Shown here in pieces: positions 1 to 8,110 of a DNA stretch of 33,815 nt (within the stretch, counting starts at the first letter, position 1; each line of letters starts with the position of its first letter). The stretch covers positions 1-33,815 of the forward strand of contig JAEOTK010000061.1 in the NCBI GenBank assembly GCA_016839875.1. The letters are read 5' to 3'. Source of the stretch: Candidatus Heimdallarchaeota archaeon (GTDB taxonomy: Archaea; Asgardarchaeota; Heimdallarchaeia; Heimdallarchaeales; Heimdallarchaeaceae). Position numbers and translations under genes: made by a program. The notes below the pieces were generated by a model. The model was given only the letters and a program-made list of their open reading frames with translations. It had not been told where the DNA came from and made no database searches.

Positions 1-2
1 CA

Positions 3-641
3 TTAAATGCACTATATGAAAAGAAATTAGTATATGGTGTTGGAAGATCAAAAGGGGTTGGAAAAGAGAGTGACATTTATTATGGTGTTACCTTCGAAGA
101 TAAAGAAGTGATCTTAAAGATTAACAGAACTGGAAGAGCAAGTTTTCAAAAAATAAAACGGAAACGAGATTTCTTGAAAGGTAAATTCCAATACTCAATT
201 TTCTCAATTGCAGAAATCTCCTCAAAAAGAGAATACAAAATTCTATCTAGTCTTCAAAATCAGAAACTTCCTATTCCTAAGCTGTTAGGTTACAATAGAC
301 ACATTATAGTGATGGAAATAGCTGATGGTGTAGAACTGGTAAACGCACAGTATCTGAAAAAACCAATCAAGACTTTGGAAAAAATAATTGAATTTGCGAA
401 AACACTCTATCAGAAATATCAGATTGTTCACGCTGATTTAACAGAATATAACATCCTTTATGATGAAAATAAAGATAGAATGACCTTTATAGATTTTCCT
501 CAGGCAGTTGATAGTGATCATCCAGAAGCTGAAAATCTCCTTCGCAGGGACTTCACTCATTTATTGGATTATTTTGGTAAAAAATGGTCTATAAGCACTG
601 AGGAAGAAGATACTGTAATAGACTATATCATGGGGGTCTAA
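3..641 (+). CDS. rio2: RIO2-family atypical serine/threonine kinase, 5' end outside window
   Basis: The frame is open to the left edge, so the N-terminus (in this family a winged helix) lies outside the window; an internal GTG at 108 is not the true start. The visible part begins just before the RIO2 nucleotide-binding loop (GVGKESDIY would be typical; here GVGKESDIYYG), followed by the LKINRTGRASF segment and the RIO2-typical KIKRKRDF. The catalytic loop reads HADLTEYNIL and the metal-binding motif is IDFPQ, both intact. RIO2 acts in late maturation of the small ribosomal subunit (family knowledge). The DUF460 gene begins 2 nt after the stop, so the two are probably co-transcribed. Bud32 was considered but the GxGKESD loop and IDFPQ fit RIO2 much better. 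Confidence 0.9.
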   Translation, partial: LNALYEKKLVYGVGRSKGVGKESDIYYGVTFEDKEVILKINRTGRASFQKIKRKRDFLKGKFQYSIFSIAEISSKREYKILSSLQNQKLPIPKLLGYNRHIIVMEIADGVELVNAQYLKKPIKTLEKIIEFAKTLYQKYQIVHADLTEYNILYDENKDRMTFIDFPQAVDSDHPEAENLLRRDFTHLLDYFGKKWSISTEEEDTVIDYIMGV

Positions 642-643
642 GA

Positions 644-2770
644 TTGACTAACATCAATGAGACTGACTTAATTGTAATAGGGGTCGACATTCTCCCACAA
701 ACATCACCTTCAAGTGCGGGGTATTATTCTGTCTGTGTTTATGATGCTAACAAAGAAGAGATTATCAAGAAATACGAAAAAGTGAACCTTCAGAAATTAT
801 TAGGAATTGTTAGAAGTTCTCAAGCATCCTTTATCGCAGTTGATAACATCTATGAACTTGTCAAAAACCCCTCACAAATTCCCCATCTATGTCTTCAATT
901 GCTACCAAGCTCGAAACTAGTTCAGGTTACAGGTTCTCCTTTACACGGATATACTTCTCTCCCTAAATTAATGAAACAACATGGATTTTCTATATCAGGA
1001 AAATTATCACCTATTGCAGCTGCTGAAGCTTGTGCTGTTTTAGCAAGTAAAAAGTTAGGTTATCTTGTAGAACCCTTTGAAAATGAATCAAAAATTGTTG
1101 TCTCCAGAACGAAATCCAAAGGTCCTGGAGGTTGGTCTCAAAAACGATATAGCAGACTAATGGATACTACAGTGAACCAAGAAGCAAAAAGAATAGAGAG
1201 CGAATTGCTTGAGAAAAGATTTGATTTTGATAAAAGAGCTGCAAAAAGCAAGTATGGTGCAAGCAAAGTTGTCTTTAGTATATATGCTCCAATTTCTGAA
1301 ATCTACAAGAATTTCAAGAAACAAAAGGGAGAGATTTGTCGGGTAAACATTTATCCTGTCAATAAAGAACGAGTAGAGTTCATCCCCCTATCTCAACAAG
1401 TAAAAGAAAAATCATCACTTCGCAGATTAATTGTAGGAATTGATCCAGGGTTAACAGTAGGATTATCAATTTTGAATTTAAATGGTAAAGTTCTGAAAGT
1501 TTCTAGTTTTAGAGAAGCTAGTAGAGGACAAATTATACGAGAAATAGCACAACTAGGAAAACCGAGTTTAGTTTGTGTTGATGTTTATCCTTACCCATCT
1601 TATGTGGAAAAAATAGCATCTACATTGAATGCTAGGTTATACACCCCCAGAAGTGTCATGACCGTATCTGAAAAAAATGAAATCGCTCGAACACTAGCAA
1701 TGCAACAAGGAGTCATACTGAAGAATGCACATCAGAGGGATTCTTTAGCTTCTGCATACAAAGGATATAACAAATTCAAAAGTGAATTTGAAAACATAGA
1801 TAGAAAGTACTTCAATAATTATGATAAATCTCTGCGAGATGAGATTAAAGATTTACTAGTCAAAGGAAAAACCCTTGCAGATGCAACAAAAGAAATAGAC
1901 CAGCTGCTTGAAGAGGAAAAGAAGGTTTCTCCTGAACCAATCAAGCTAGTTAAACCTGAAAAAAGAGCCCCTCCTGAATTGGAAGAAATGCAAAAACAAA
2001 TCGAAGCTCTTCAAGAACAACTAGATTGGGAAAGGGGGAAAAATAGTGATTTAAACATAGAACTGCGAGAACTAGATGACAAACTTGACTACCTGACAAA
2101 TAAGCTTGAAGAAGGAAAAACAGAGTATGTGGAAAATATCCAAAGAGAAAAGATGTATCTTGTAAAAGAAAATCAAGTTTCCTTCCTTCGAGAAAAAGTT
2201 CAGCAGCTTGAAGAAGAATTGGACAGGTCTAAGGATAGAAATGAAGATCTGAAAAATGTTGCCTTACTTAGAGGTCATAAAGGATGGATCCCAATTAAAG
2301 TAATTAGTAAGTTCACTCAAGATGAAATAGAAAAAACTGTAAAATCTTATAGTTTAGGTCCTGGGGATGTTGTATACATCCTTGACACAACAGGAGGGGG
2401 GGGACAAACAGCTGAAAAACTTCTTTCATACAAAATCAAGGCTATTATTGGCAAAATTGATCAATTTTCATATTATGCAAAAATGAAATTAAATGAAGCT
2501 CAACTTCCTGTAGCAGATCCTTCGGATGTAGAGATTATACGAACTGATGAGATTGCTATTATCAAAGAAAAAGATCTGAATGCTATTCTGAGTAAAGCAA
2601 AAGAAGTAATAGAAAAAATAACAATTGAAAAGAAAGAGCATTTCTTAGATAATTTACTAGAAGAATATCGAAAAGAAAGGAAACAAGAAATAGCTGAATA
2701 TGAAGAGAAATTAGCTCGAGAAAGAAAAGCTGAAAAAATATATGATAGTAATGAGGAAGAGGAAGAATAG
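644..2770 (+). CDS. DUF460 (COG2433) predicted RNase H/RuvC-fold protein with coiled coil
   Basis: This is a 708-aa protein of an archaeal family predicted to have a RuvC/YqgF-type RNase H fold; its cellular role is not established. A clear RNase H-like core starts with IVGIDPG (D267), continues with a CVDVYPYP strand (D313) and ends in HQRDSLASA (D366), giving the acidic set expected of a nuclease fold. Residues 8-70 (VIGVDIL then AVDNIY) may be a second, degenerate copy. Between them lies GPGGWSQKRY (160-169), discussed as a finding. Residues 443-540 are a strong coiled coil and the tail is very acidic and basic in turn. The start is TTG, chosen because GGGGGT lies 7 nt upstream and no earlier in-frame start exists after the rio2 stop. 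A G8 tract lies at 2396-2403. Confidence 0.85.
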   Translation: MTNINETDLIVIGVDILPQTSPSSAGYYSVCVYDANKEEIIKKYEKVNLQKLLGIVRSSQASFIAVDNIYELVKNPSQIPHLCLQLLPSSKLVQVTGSPLHGYTSLPKLMKQHGFSISGKLSPIAAAEACAVLASKKLGYLVEPFENESKIVVSRTKSKGPGGWSQKRYSRLMDTTVNQEAKRIESELLEKRFDFDKRAAKSKYGASKVVFSIYAPISEIYKNFKKQKGEICRVNIYPVNKERVEFIPLSQQVKEKSSLRRLIVGIDPGLTVGLSILNLNGKVLKVSSFREASRGQIIREIAQLGKPSLVCVDVYPYPSYVEKIASTLNARLYTPRSVMTVSEKNEIARTLAMQQGVILKNAHQRDSLASAYKGYNKFKSEFENIDRKYFNNYDKSLRDEIKDLLVKGKTLADATKEIDQLLEEEKKVSPEPIKLVKPEKRAPPELEEMQKQIEALQEQLDWERGKNSDLNIELRELDDKLDYLTNKLEEGKTEYVENIQREKMYLVKENQVSFLREKVQQLEEELDRSKDRNEDLKNVALLRGHKGWIPIKVISKFTQDEIEKTVKSYSLGPGDVVYILDTTGGGGQTAEKLLSYKIKAIIGKIDQFSYYAKMKLNEAQLPVADPSDVEIIRTDEIAIIKEKDLNAILSKAKEVIEKITIEKKEHFLDNLLEEYRKERKQEIAEYEEKLARERKAEKIYDSNEEEEE

Positions 2771-2771
2771 A

Positions 2772-3017
2772 TCAAAGATCATTAGTAGATAATTGTACTA
2801 ATAAGATGTTATTTCCTCTAACAAAAATATTCCCATATCTAGAGACTTCTTCATCTGCTATAATTTCAATTGCATCACTTAAGTGGCAATTCATGTACTG
2901 ATCAAAACTTTCTAGTTTTCCTTTATATTTCACATTGTCTTTCAATCGAATGATAATGTATTGTCCTATTACTTTTCTTAGCGAATTGATGGGAATACTG
3001 CTCATATTGTTCACCAT
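2772..3017 (-). CDS. Archaeal Sm-like (Lsm/SmAP) RNA-binding protein
   Basis: An 81-aa protein with the Sm1 motif (IIRLKDNVKYKGKLESFD, then MNCHLSDA) and the Sm2 motif IFVRGNNILLVQ. Members form hexameric or heptameric rings that bind U-rich RNA. The length is normal for a single-domain SmAP. Two starts are possible: ATG at 3017 or ATG at 3005 (MSSIPINSL); neither has a ribosome binding site. A TATA-like element at 3047-3056 would give a very short leader. The gene converges on DUF460 with one base between the two stop codons. Confidence 0.92.
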   Translation of the reverse strand: MVNNMSSIPINSLRKVIGQYIIIRLKDNVKYKGKLESFDQYMNCHLSDAIEIIADEEVSRYGNIFVRGNNILLVQLSTNDL

Positions 3018-3046
3018 ACTAAATTGTATGAATCGAGGGGATGACC

Positions 3047-3056
3047 AATATTTAAA
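3047..3056 (-). promoter_or_regulatory. TATA-like element for the Lsm gene
   Basis: On the - strand this reads TTTAAATATT, about 35 nt before the ATG at 3017. This is the distance expected for an archaeal TATA box giving a leader of roughly 10 nt. It is assigned from sequence alone. Confidence 0.5.
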
Positions 3057-3082
3057 AAGTTTTTCATAACAAGGGATTCATA

Positions 3083-3138
3083 GATTAGAATAACTTTGCA
3101 TTTATTCTAATTAAATTTGAATCTTTTTAATTCTAATT
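3083..3138. repeat. Repeated 9-mer upstream of the Lsm promoter
   Basis: ATTCTAATT occurs at 3104-3112 and again at 3130-3138, 26 bp apart, and an inverted near-copy GATTAGAAT lies at 3083-3091. The sites sit on the upstream side of the Lsm TATA-like box and just past the herA stop. They could be operator half-sites, or chance in AT-rich DNA. Confidence 0.35.
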
Positions 3139-4631
3139 CAAACTTCATAACTTTTTGCTGATTCCTCGAGATTCAGAGTTTCCATAGTTTTGGTTTTTCT
3201 TTCACGAATTTTCACGAAGATGGGATGATTGACTGCATTTCCTACTATTACAGCTTCTCCTACACCCAAACCAGTTATTGAATTCAGAGTGGATCTATCT
3301 AATCCCTCAGAAGCTCTACCAATGAAATCCAAATCATATGGATTTAGAATCTTCATCACTATATGCGTATTGCATTGACTTAGAGCTGTAGTTGATAGCT
3401 TAACAGGTCTTTGACTTATTAGTATCAGAGAAGTAAAGAACTTCCTTCCTTCACGTGCAATAGTTTCGATAATGGATTTTGAAATTGCTAATTCTAACCT
3501 TGCGTCTGGTGCCAGTTGATGGGCTTCTTCTAATATTACAGTAGTTGGAGGAACCTGATTCTTCTTTCTAAGATCAAATATTCTGTAAAGAATATATCCA
3601 ACAATCATCTGTTTAAGCTTAAGACTTGTAAATTCACTTAAATCAAAAATGACTAGTTTACCAGGTTGTAATATATCTTGAAGTGATGGATATTCACCAT
3701 CACCAAAAAGCCTTGTTTCTTCAAGAGAATATAACCAACCAACTAGAGCTTCTTTACTGCGAGGATTGATTTCTTCATCCTTCTCTAGTTCTGCTATAAT
3801 ATCAGAGATTGAGTAACTCTCTCCTGCTTTTATTTTTTCTTTGTATAATTTGTTCTTGATTCGAGATAGTTCTCTTGTTTGAACTGAAGTGATTTGTGGT
3901 TGGAAAATAGAAAATTGCCTTGAAGATAAAGATGGTGTAGCGAATTGAATAACAGCTCCAGGGAAGATCTCAACATTTTTTCTAAATGGTGATTTTTCAT
4001 CTCCTAATCCTTTGTATTCTCCATGAATATCAAATAGAACCATTGCAACTCTTCCTTGTTCTTGTTTTCTGGAGAGTAACTCCTCTAAGATAACTGAAAC
4101 AGTGTATGACTTACCAGCTCCTGAAATAGCTAATATTGCAGCATGTTTCTGCAGAAAACGTGTTAGATTTAATTTAACATTGATTTCATGTTGCTGAATA
4201 AAACCAAGATCCAGACCATTTGTTTTTTCTAGACCTAGAAATTCTACTAGTACTTTTGAATCAGGAATGTAAACTGTTTCACCTGGTGATACAGGGAATA
4301 ACAACCTTTGTATCCCAATATCAGAGATAATCCCCAATGGTTTTGCTTTTGCAATAATATGTTCCCATCTGTCAGCCGGAAATATTGAAGCTAATGTTTT
4401 TCCGCTTGTTTCATATGCTCTAACAGCTGATGGGGAAGAGAAATATCTGTTTGTTTTGAACACATCTGAGACTGAAGCTATAACATCACCTTCCATTGTA
4501 GGGACTATAACATACATTCCCGTTTGAAGTCTAAATTCATCTTCAGTCTTTGTTAAAACAAAACTAAATTCAGAAGGATTTGGAGAATTATCTTCAGCAA
4601 CTATTACTATACCTACACTTATTTTAGCCAT
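3138..4631 (-). CDS. herA: HerA-type bipolar DNA translocase/helicase
   Basis: HerA is a hexameric FtsK/VirB4-like ATPase that works with the nuclease NurA in DNA end resection for homologous recombination. The N-terminal 130 residues fit the HAS-barrel region. Numbered from the ATG at 4631, Walker A is AISGAGKSYT (168-177), Walker B is VILEEAH (365-371) and the sensor-like ISQRP is at 405-409, followed by a conserved QCNTHIVMK stretch. The size (about 497 aa) is normal. The ATG at 4631 has AGGTTGA about 5 nt upstream. A TTG at 4640 would give a 4-nt overlap with the nurA stop and three more residues. It lies directly after nurA, the standard arrangement. Confidence 0.93.
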   Translation of the reverse strand: MAKISVGIVIVAEDNSPNPSEFSFVLTKTEDEFRLQTGMYVIVPTMEGDVIASVSDVFKTNRYFSSPSAVRAYETSGKTLASIFPADRWEHIIAKAKPLGIISDIGIQRLLFPVSPGETVYIPDSKVLVEFLGLEKTNGLDLGFIQQHEINVKLNLTRFLQKHAAILAISGAGKSYTVSVILEELLSRKQEQGRVAMVLFDIHGEYKGLGDEKSPFRKNVEIFPGAVIQFATPSLSSRQFSIFQPQITSVQTRELSRIKNKLYKEKIKAGESYSISDIIAELEKDEEINPRSKEALVGWLYSLEETRLFGDGEYPSLQDILQPGKLVIFDLSEFTSLKLKQMIVGYILYRIFDLRKKNQVPPTTVILEEAHQLAPDARLELAISKSIIETIAREGRKFFTSLILISQRPVKLSTTALSQCNTHIVMKILNPYDLDFIGRASEGLDRSTLNSITGLGVGEAVIVGNAVNHPIFVKIRERKTKTMETLNLEESAKSYEV

Positions 4632-4636
4632 TTTTA

Positions 4637-5788
4637 TCAACCTGTCTTAAATGGGACTCTACTTCTTCTCTTTTGTAGAGAGTAACTACTATATCCAATT
4701 TTCGATGCAATTTCATCAACTAGAATATCTGCATCTGTTTCTTGTAATCTTGCTCTTGCATCTGCTTCAATTATAACACTGGGAATCCCATATTCAGGAT
4801 TATATCTTGAAACAGAATTAACAAGAGAAGAAATCTTTTCAGTTTGACTCTGAGCATTAGAGAATAGTAACGGGAACTCTACTCGTAAAGGGGTATCAAA
4901 TTCTACTGTTTTTAGATAGAAACAATGAATATTGAAATTAGGAAGATCCTTGTCTGTATCATCATTGAAATTTGAGAGCAGAAACTCGAATGTTCTCTCG
5001 TTTGTATCTAGAACTTGATAAAGCAAATCTGTATCCCTAAGCTGTTTAACAATCAACCGATAATCAATTTCCAATAATCTTTCAAATCCCTGCATTTTAG
5101 ATAGATGTGGTAACAAAGCAGATAACTTTGAAGTTAAAATTGCAGAGCGTGAGTCTTTAACTATTCCACATAAGGAAGTTCGATTCTTCTGACATAAAGT
5201 ATATAATTTCCGATAAAGTGTTTTCAAATTTTTGTATTGGTTTGAAAGGAATTCACTTTGCATTACTTGTCTGAGTTCAACTACAGGAAGAACAGAACCA
5301 TCCAAAATGATTAAGTCAGGTTGATCCTCTTCAATAAGAGAAATACCACATCGAATCTCTTTTTGCATTCGCCAAATTGATATCAAAGTATCTATTTCAT
5401 TTATAGATAAAGGTTCAATACTAGTCAATATATCAGGAAATGGTTGTTCTTCTGGGAAGTATCTGACAATTGGTTTACTCTCCTTCTGATGTAAAAATAA
5501 CACTCCAACAGCTCTTATTAGTGCTATATCAAAATAGTTCAGCGATTTATGAACAACTCCGCCATCTACCCCTGCAATTTTTAGACCATCTACATTAGCA
5601 TCTTGAACCTTTGTTGTAAAAGAAACGTCAGTAGTTGTTATCCCAAATGGTTCGGGAAAATCTGAAGGATTCAGACTTTTCTTAACTCTTCTAAATAAAT
5701 CTTGAAACAATTTCCTATTCTCATTATATTTCAGAATCTTTTGAGATATATTATCGATTGCTTCACCAATCTTGTCTTGGGCTCCCAT
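4637..5788 (-). CDS. nurA: NurA-type 5'-3' nuclease
   Basis: NurA is a Mn2+-dependent nuclease with an RNase H-like fold that forms a complex with HerA. The catalytic aspartates are visible in IAGVDGGVVH (about residues 75-84 from the upstream GTG) and in LIILDGSVLP (about 163-172). The C-terminal IEADARARL segment is also family-typical. The length of about 383-387 aa is usual. Two starts are possible: GTG at 5800 or ATG at 5788; neither has a good ribosome binding site and I chose the ATG. It is followed without a gap by herA, which supports the assignment. Confidence 0.88.
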   Translation of the reverse strand: MGAQDKIGEAIDNISQKILKYNENRKLFQDLFRRVKKSLNPSDFPEPFGITTTDVSFTTKVQDANVDGLKIAGVDGGVVHKSLNYFDIALIRAVGVLFLHQKESKPIVRYFPEEQPFPDILTSIEPLSINEIDTLISIWRMQKEIRCGISLIEEDQPDLIILDGSVLPVVELRQVMQSEFLSNQYKNLKTLYRKLYTLCQKNRTSLCGIVKDSRSAILTSKLSALLPHLSKMQGFERLLEIDYRLIVKQLRDTDLLYQVLDTNERTFEFLLSNFNDDTDKDLPNFNIHCFYLKTVEFDTPLRVEFPLLFSNAQSQTEKISSLVNSVSRYNPEYGIPSVIIEADARARLQETDADILVDEIASKIGYSSYSLQKRRSRVPFKTG

Positions 5789-5848
5789 TTTTTCTACCAC
5801 TAATATATCATTTATTTTTCCCTATATTAACTAAATGCAAAATTTAGC

Positions 5849-7462
5849 CTATTTTTGCTCTGATCTTGACGTTGCGGCTCTTAAGAATTCAAAATAGGGG
5901 GGAGAAGGTTTGTCAGGACGAGATTGGAATTCGGGATGAAATTGAGTAGCAATAAAGCAATCATTATTTTCTAATTCTAGAGCTTCCATTCGTCTTTTAT
6001 CTTCAGAACATCCTGAAAAAACTAAGCCCTTTTGAGTTAGTTTCTCAATGAAGTCTGGATTTACTTCATACCTATGTCTATGACGTTCAGATATTTCAGT
6101 GGAATTATAGATTTTTTCGAACTTTGTGTTACGACTAACAAGAATGAGATGTTTCCCTAACCTCATTGTACCACCTAAATCAGTAACGTCTTTCTGTTCA
6201 GGAAGGAGATCAATAACAGGATATGGAGATTCAGGATCAACTTCAGTTGTGTTTGCACTGTCAAATCCACAGATATTTCTTGCATATTCAATAACAGCTA
6301 ATTGAAAACCATAGCATATACCAAGGAATGGGATGTTGTTTTCTCGTGCATACTGAATTGAAGCTATTTTTCCCTCAGCTCCTCTAGATCCAAATCCTCC
6401 AGGTACTAAGATTCCATCAAATTTATTCAATTCATGAATCCTCTCAGGATTTTCTTCGTATTCTTCCGTTGAAACAAAAGTAACCACAGCATTAACATCA
6501 TTGTGTGCTGCAGCGTGTTTTATTGCTTCTTTAACACTGATATAAGAATCAGCAAGTTCAGTGTATTTTCCTGTAATAGCGATATGAACTGTTTTCTTAT
6601 CTGAAGTAAGTTTTTCCAAAAGTCTTTCATGCTCAGACCAATCTGCAGTTAGATCTTCATAACGAAGCATCAAATTTAGTGTAGAACCAAATCCTTGTTT
6701 ATCAAGAAAGATAGGAGCTTCCAAGACTGATGGTAAATCGGGTAGTGAAAACACAGCATTTCCAGGTACATTACAAAACATAACAATCTTGTCTTTTGAT
6801 TTTTCTGTTAACGAATTCGCACCTCTTGAAACGATGATATCAGGATTTAATCCTAATGATTGAAGTTCTCGCACCGCATGCTGAGTAGGTTTGGTTTTTT
6901 GCTCTTTTAGATTTGAAGGTTCCATGATATAAGTTACAAGAACAAGTAGAGTATCCTCGCTTGATGTCTCTCTTCTCAATTGACGTATGGCTTCTAGAAA
7001 TGGTTGACTTTCAATGTCTCCTATTGTTCCTCCAACCTCAATTATTAGAACATCTAATTCAGGATCTCTGTCAGATATTAGTTTTATCTGTTGTTTGATC
7101 TCATCAGTGATGTGTGGGATAACTTGAACTGTTTTTCCAAGATAATCTCCCCTTCTCTCTTTCTTAATAACAGAATCGTATACTTTCCCTGTTGTGATAT
7201 TCTGATCTCCTCTCATTTCTAAATTTAACATACGTTCATAATGACCAAAATCAATGTCAATTTCAGACCCATCAGCTGTTACATAAGTCTCTCCGTGTTC
7301 ATATGGATTCATTGTTCCAGCATCTATATTCAGATAAGGATCTATTTTGATAACATTGATCTTTTTTCCTCTGACTAGTAAGTTTTTACCTATTGCAGAA
7401 GTGACTACTCCCTTTCCAAGACCAGAAATTAATGCGCCACAGATGAAAATATACTTAGGCAT
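5849..7462 (-). CDS. pyrG: CTP synthase (glutamine-hydrolysing)
   Basis: Converts UTP to CTP using ATP and glutamine. The 537-aa protein shows the complete two-domain layout. The N-terminal synthetase domain has the P-loop GLGKGVVTS (14-22), IDPYLNIDAGTMNPYEHGE (40-58) and VGGTIGDIES. The C-terminal class I glutamine amidotransferase domain has PGGFGSRG (354-361), nucleophile C383 in GICYGFQ, and the H509/E511 pair in FHPEF. All key residues are present. It sits inside a replication and repair gene block, 48-52 nt from its neighbours, so it may be co-transcribed and tie CTP supply to DNA synthesis. The ATG at 7462 is the first start of the conserved MPKYIFICG. Confidence 0.97.
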   Translation of the reverse strand: MPKYIFICGALISGLGKGVVTSAIGKNLLVRGKKINVIKIDPYLNIDAGTMNPYEHGETYVTADGSEIDIDFGHYERMLNLEMRGDQNITTGKVYDSVIKKERRGDYLGKTVQVIPHITDEIKQQIKLISDRDPELDVLIIEVGGTIGDIESQPFLEAIRQLRRETSSEDTLLVLVTYIMEPSNLKEQKTKPTQHAVRELQSLGLNPDIIVSRGANSLTEKSKDKIVMFCNVPGNAVFSLPDLPSVLEAPIFLDKQGFGSTLNLMLRYEDLTADWSEHERLLEKLTSDKKTVHIAITGKYTELADSYISVKEAIKHAAAHNDVNAVVTFVSTEEYEENPERIHELNKFDGILVPGGFGSRGAEGKIASIQYARENNIPFLGICYGFQLAVIEYARNICGFDSANTTEVDPESPYPVIDLLPEQKDVTDLGGTMRLGKHLILVSRNTKFEKIYNSTEISERHRHRYEVNPDFIEKLTQKGLVFSGCSEDKRRMEALELENNDCFIATQFHPEFQSRPDKPSPPYFEFLRAATSRSEQK

Positions 7463-7514
7463 GTTAACCCTACACTAACATTTGTTTTAAGTTTTACCAA
7501 ATCAGTTTAAAGCT

Positions 7515-8066
7515 TCAGTCTTCTGGAAATTTAACCATCTTTTTCCACTTTTCAATAGCTTCGGAAATAAATTGGTACAACCATTTTTCTTCTGGAGAAA
7601 AGTTTCTTGTTGTAGTAGTTATGTTTCTACTTTTTTCAGCAATCTTGATTATCTTACCCAACCTCATTTTCATTAGGTTTCTTAGTTCTACTTCTATCTT
7701 TTTCTGCTGACTATATGGGACAGTTTTACGTTTTTCTGCAATTTCCTCAAAAGATTGTTTCATCGAGACATAGAAGAAGTTGCTTATCTTTTGAAGTTCA
7801 AAATTTTTACTTTCATCAAGAGATAATCCATGAACCTTAGAAATGTCAAATTCAATTAAATCTTCTATCTCTACATATTCTTCCTCTTTTAGATGCAGAG
7901 CTATCCAGAATGGTATCTTTATTTTAATACCCTTGACCAATTTGATTTTCTTATTTCCTACATCAAATTCATCTAGAGATTTCATGCACCTAACTGTAAT
8001 ATCCATCTCTTCATAATCATACTGAATACGATCGAGTTCATCAAGTAATAGATTATCTTCTGCCAA
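7515..8066 (-). CDS. GINS complex subunit, Gins23 (Psf2/Psf3)-like
   Basis: GINS joins MCM (with a Cdc45/GAN-like protein) to form the replicative CMG-type helicase. The 183-aa protein has a small beta-rich N-terminal region containing IKIPFWIALHLKEEEYVEIED (about 49-69), similar to the VPLWLA segment of Psf2/Psf3, followed by an all-helical domain. This B-then-A domain order distinguishes Gins23 from Gins51. The call is strengthened by position: mcm and hel308 lie immediately upstream in the same direction. The start is a TTG at 8066 with no ribosome binding site; the next Met (residue 21) would cut into the domain. Confidence 0.75.
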   Translation of the reverse strand: MAEDNLLLDELDRIQYDYEEMDITVRCMKSLDEFDVGNKKIKLVKGIKIKIPFWIALHLKEEEYVEIEDLIEFDISKVHGLSLDESKNFELQKISNFFYVSMKQSFEEIAEKRKTVPYSQQKKIEVELRNLMKMRLGKIIKIAEKSRNITTTTRNFSPEEKWLYQFISEAIEKWKKMVKFPED

Positions 8067-8110
8067 TCTTATCGTTCTAATAATTTGATGAAAGTTTTTT
8101 AAGGTATTGA

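Noticed and set aside
108..641. Bud32 (KEOPS kinase) as identity of the first gene
   Set aside because: The loop GVGKESDIY, the KIKRKRDF segment and IDFPQ match RIO2; Bud32 has a different, shorter N-terminal loop and a DFG-like metal motif.
2500..2775. 91-aa open frame opposite the end of DUF460
   Set aside because: Low-complexity Ser/Phe-rich translation, antisense to a well-supported coding region.
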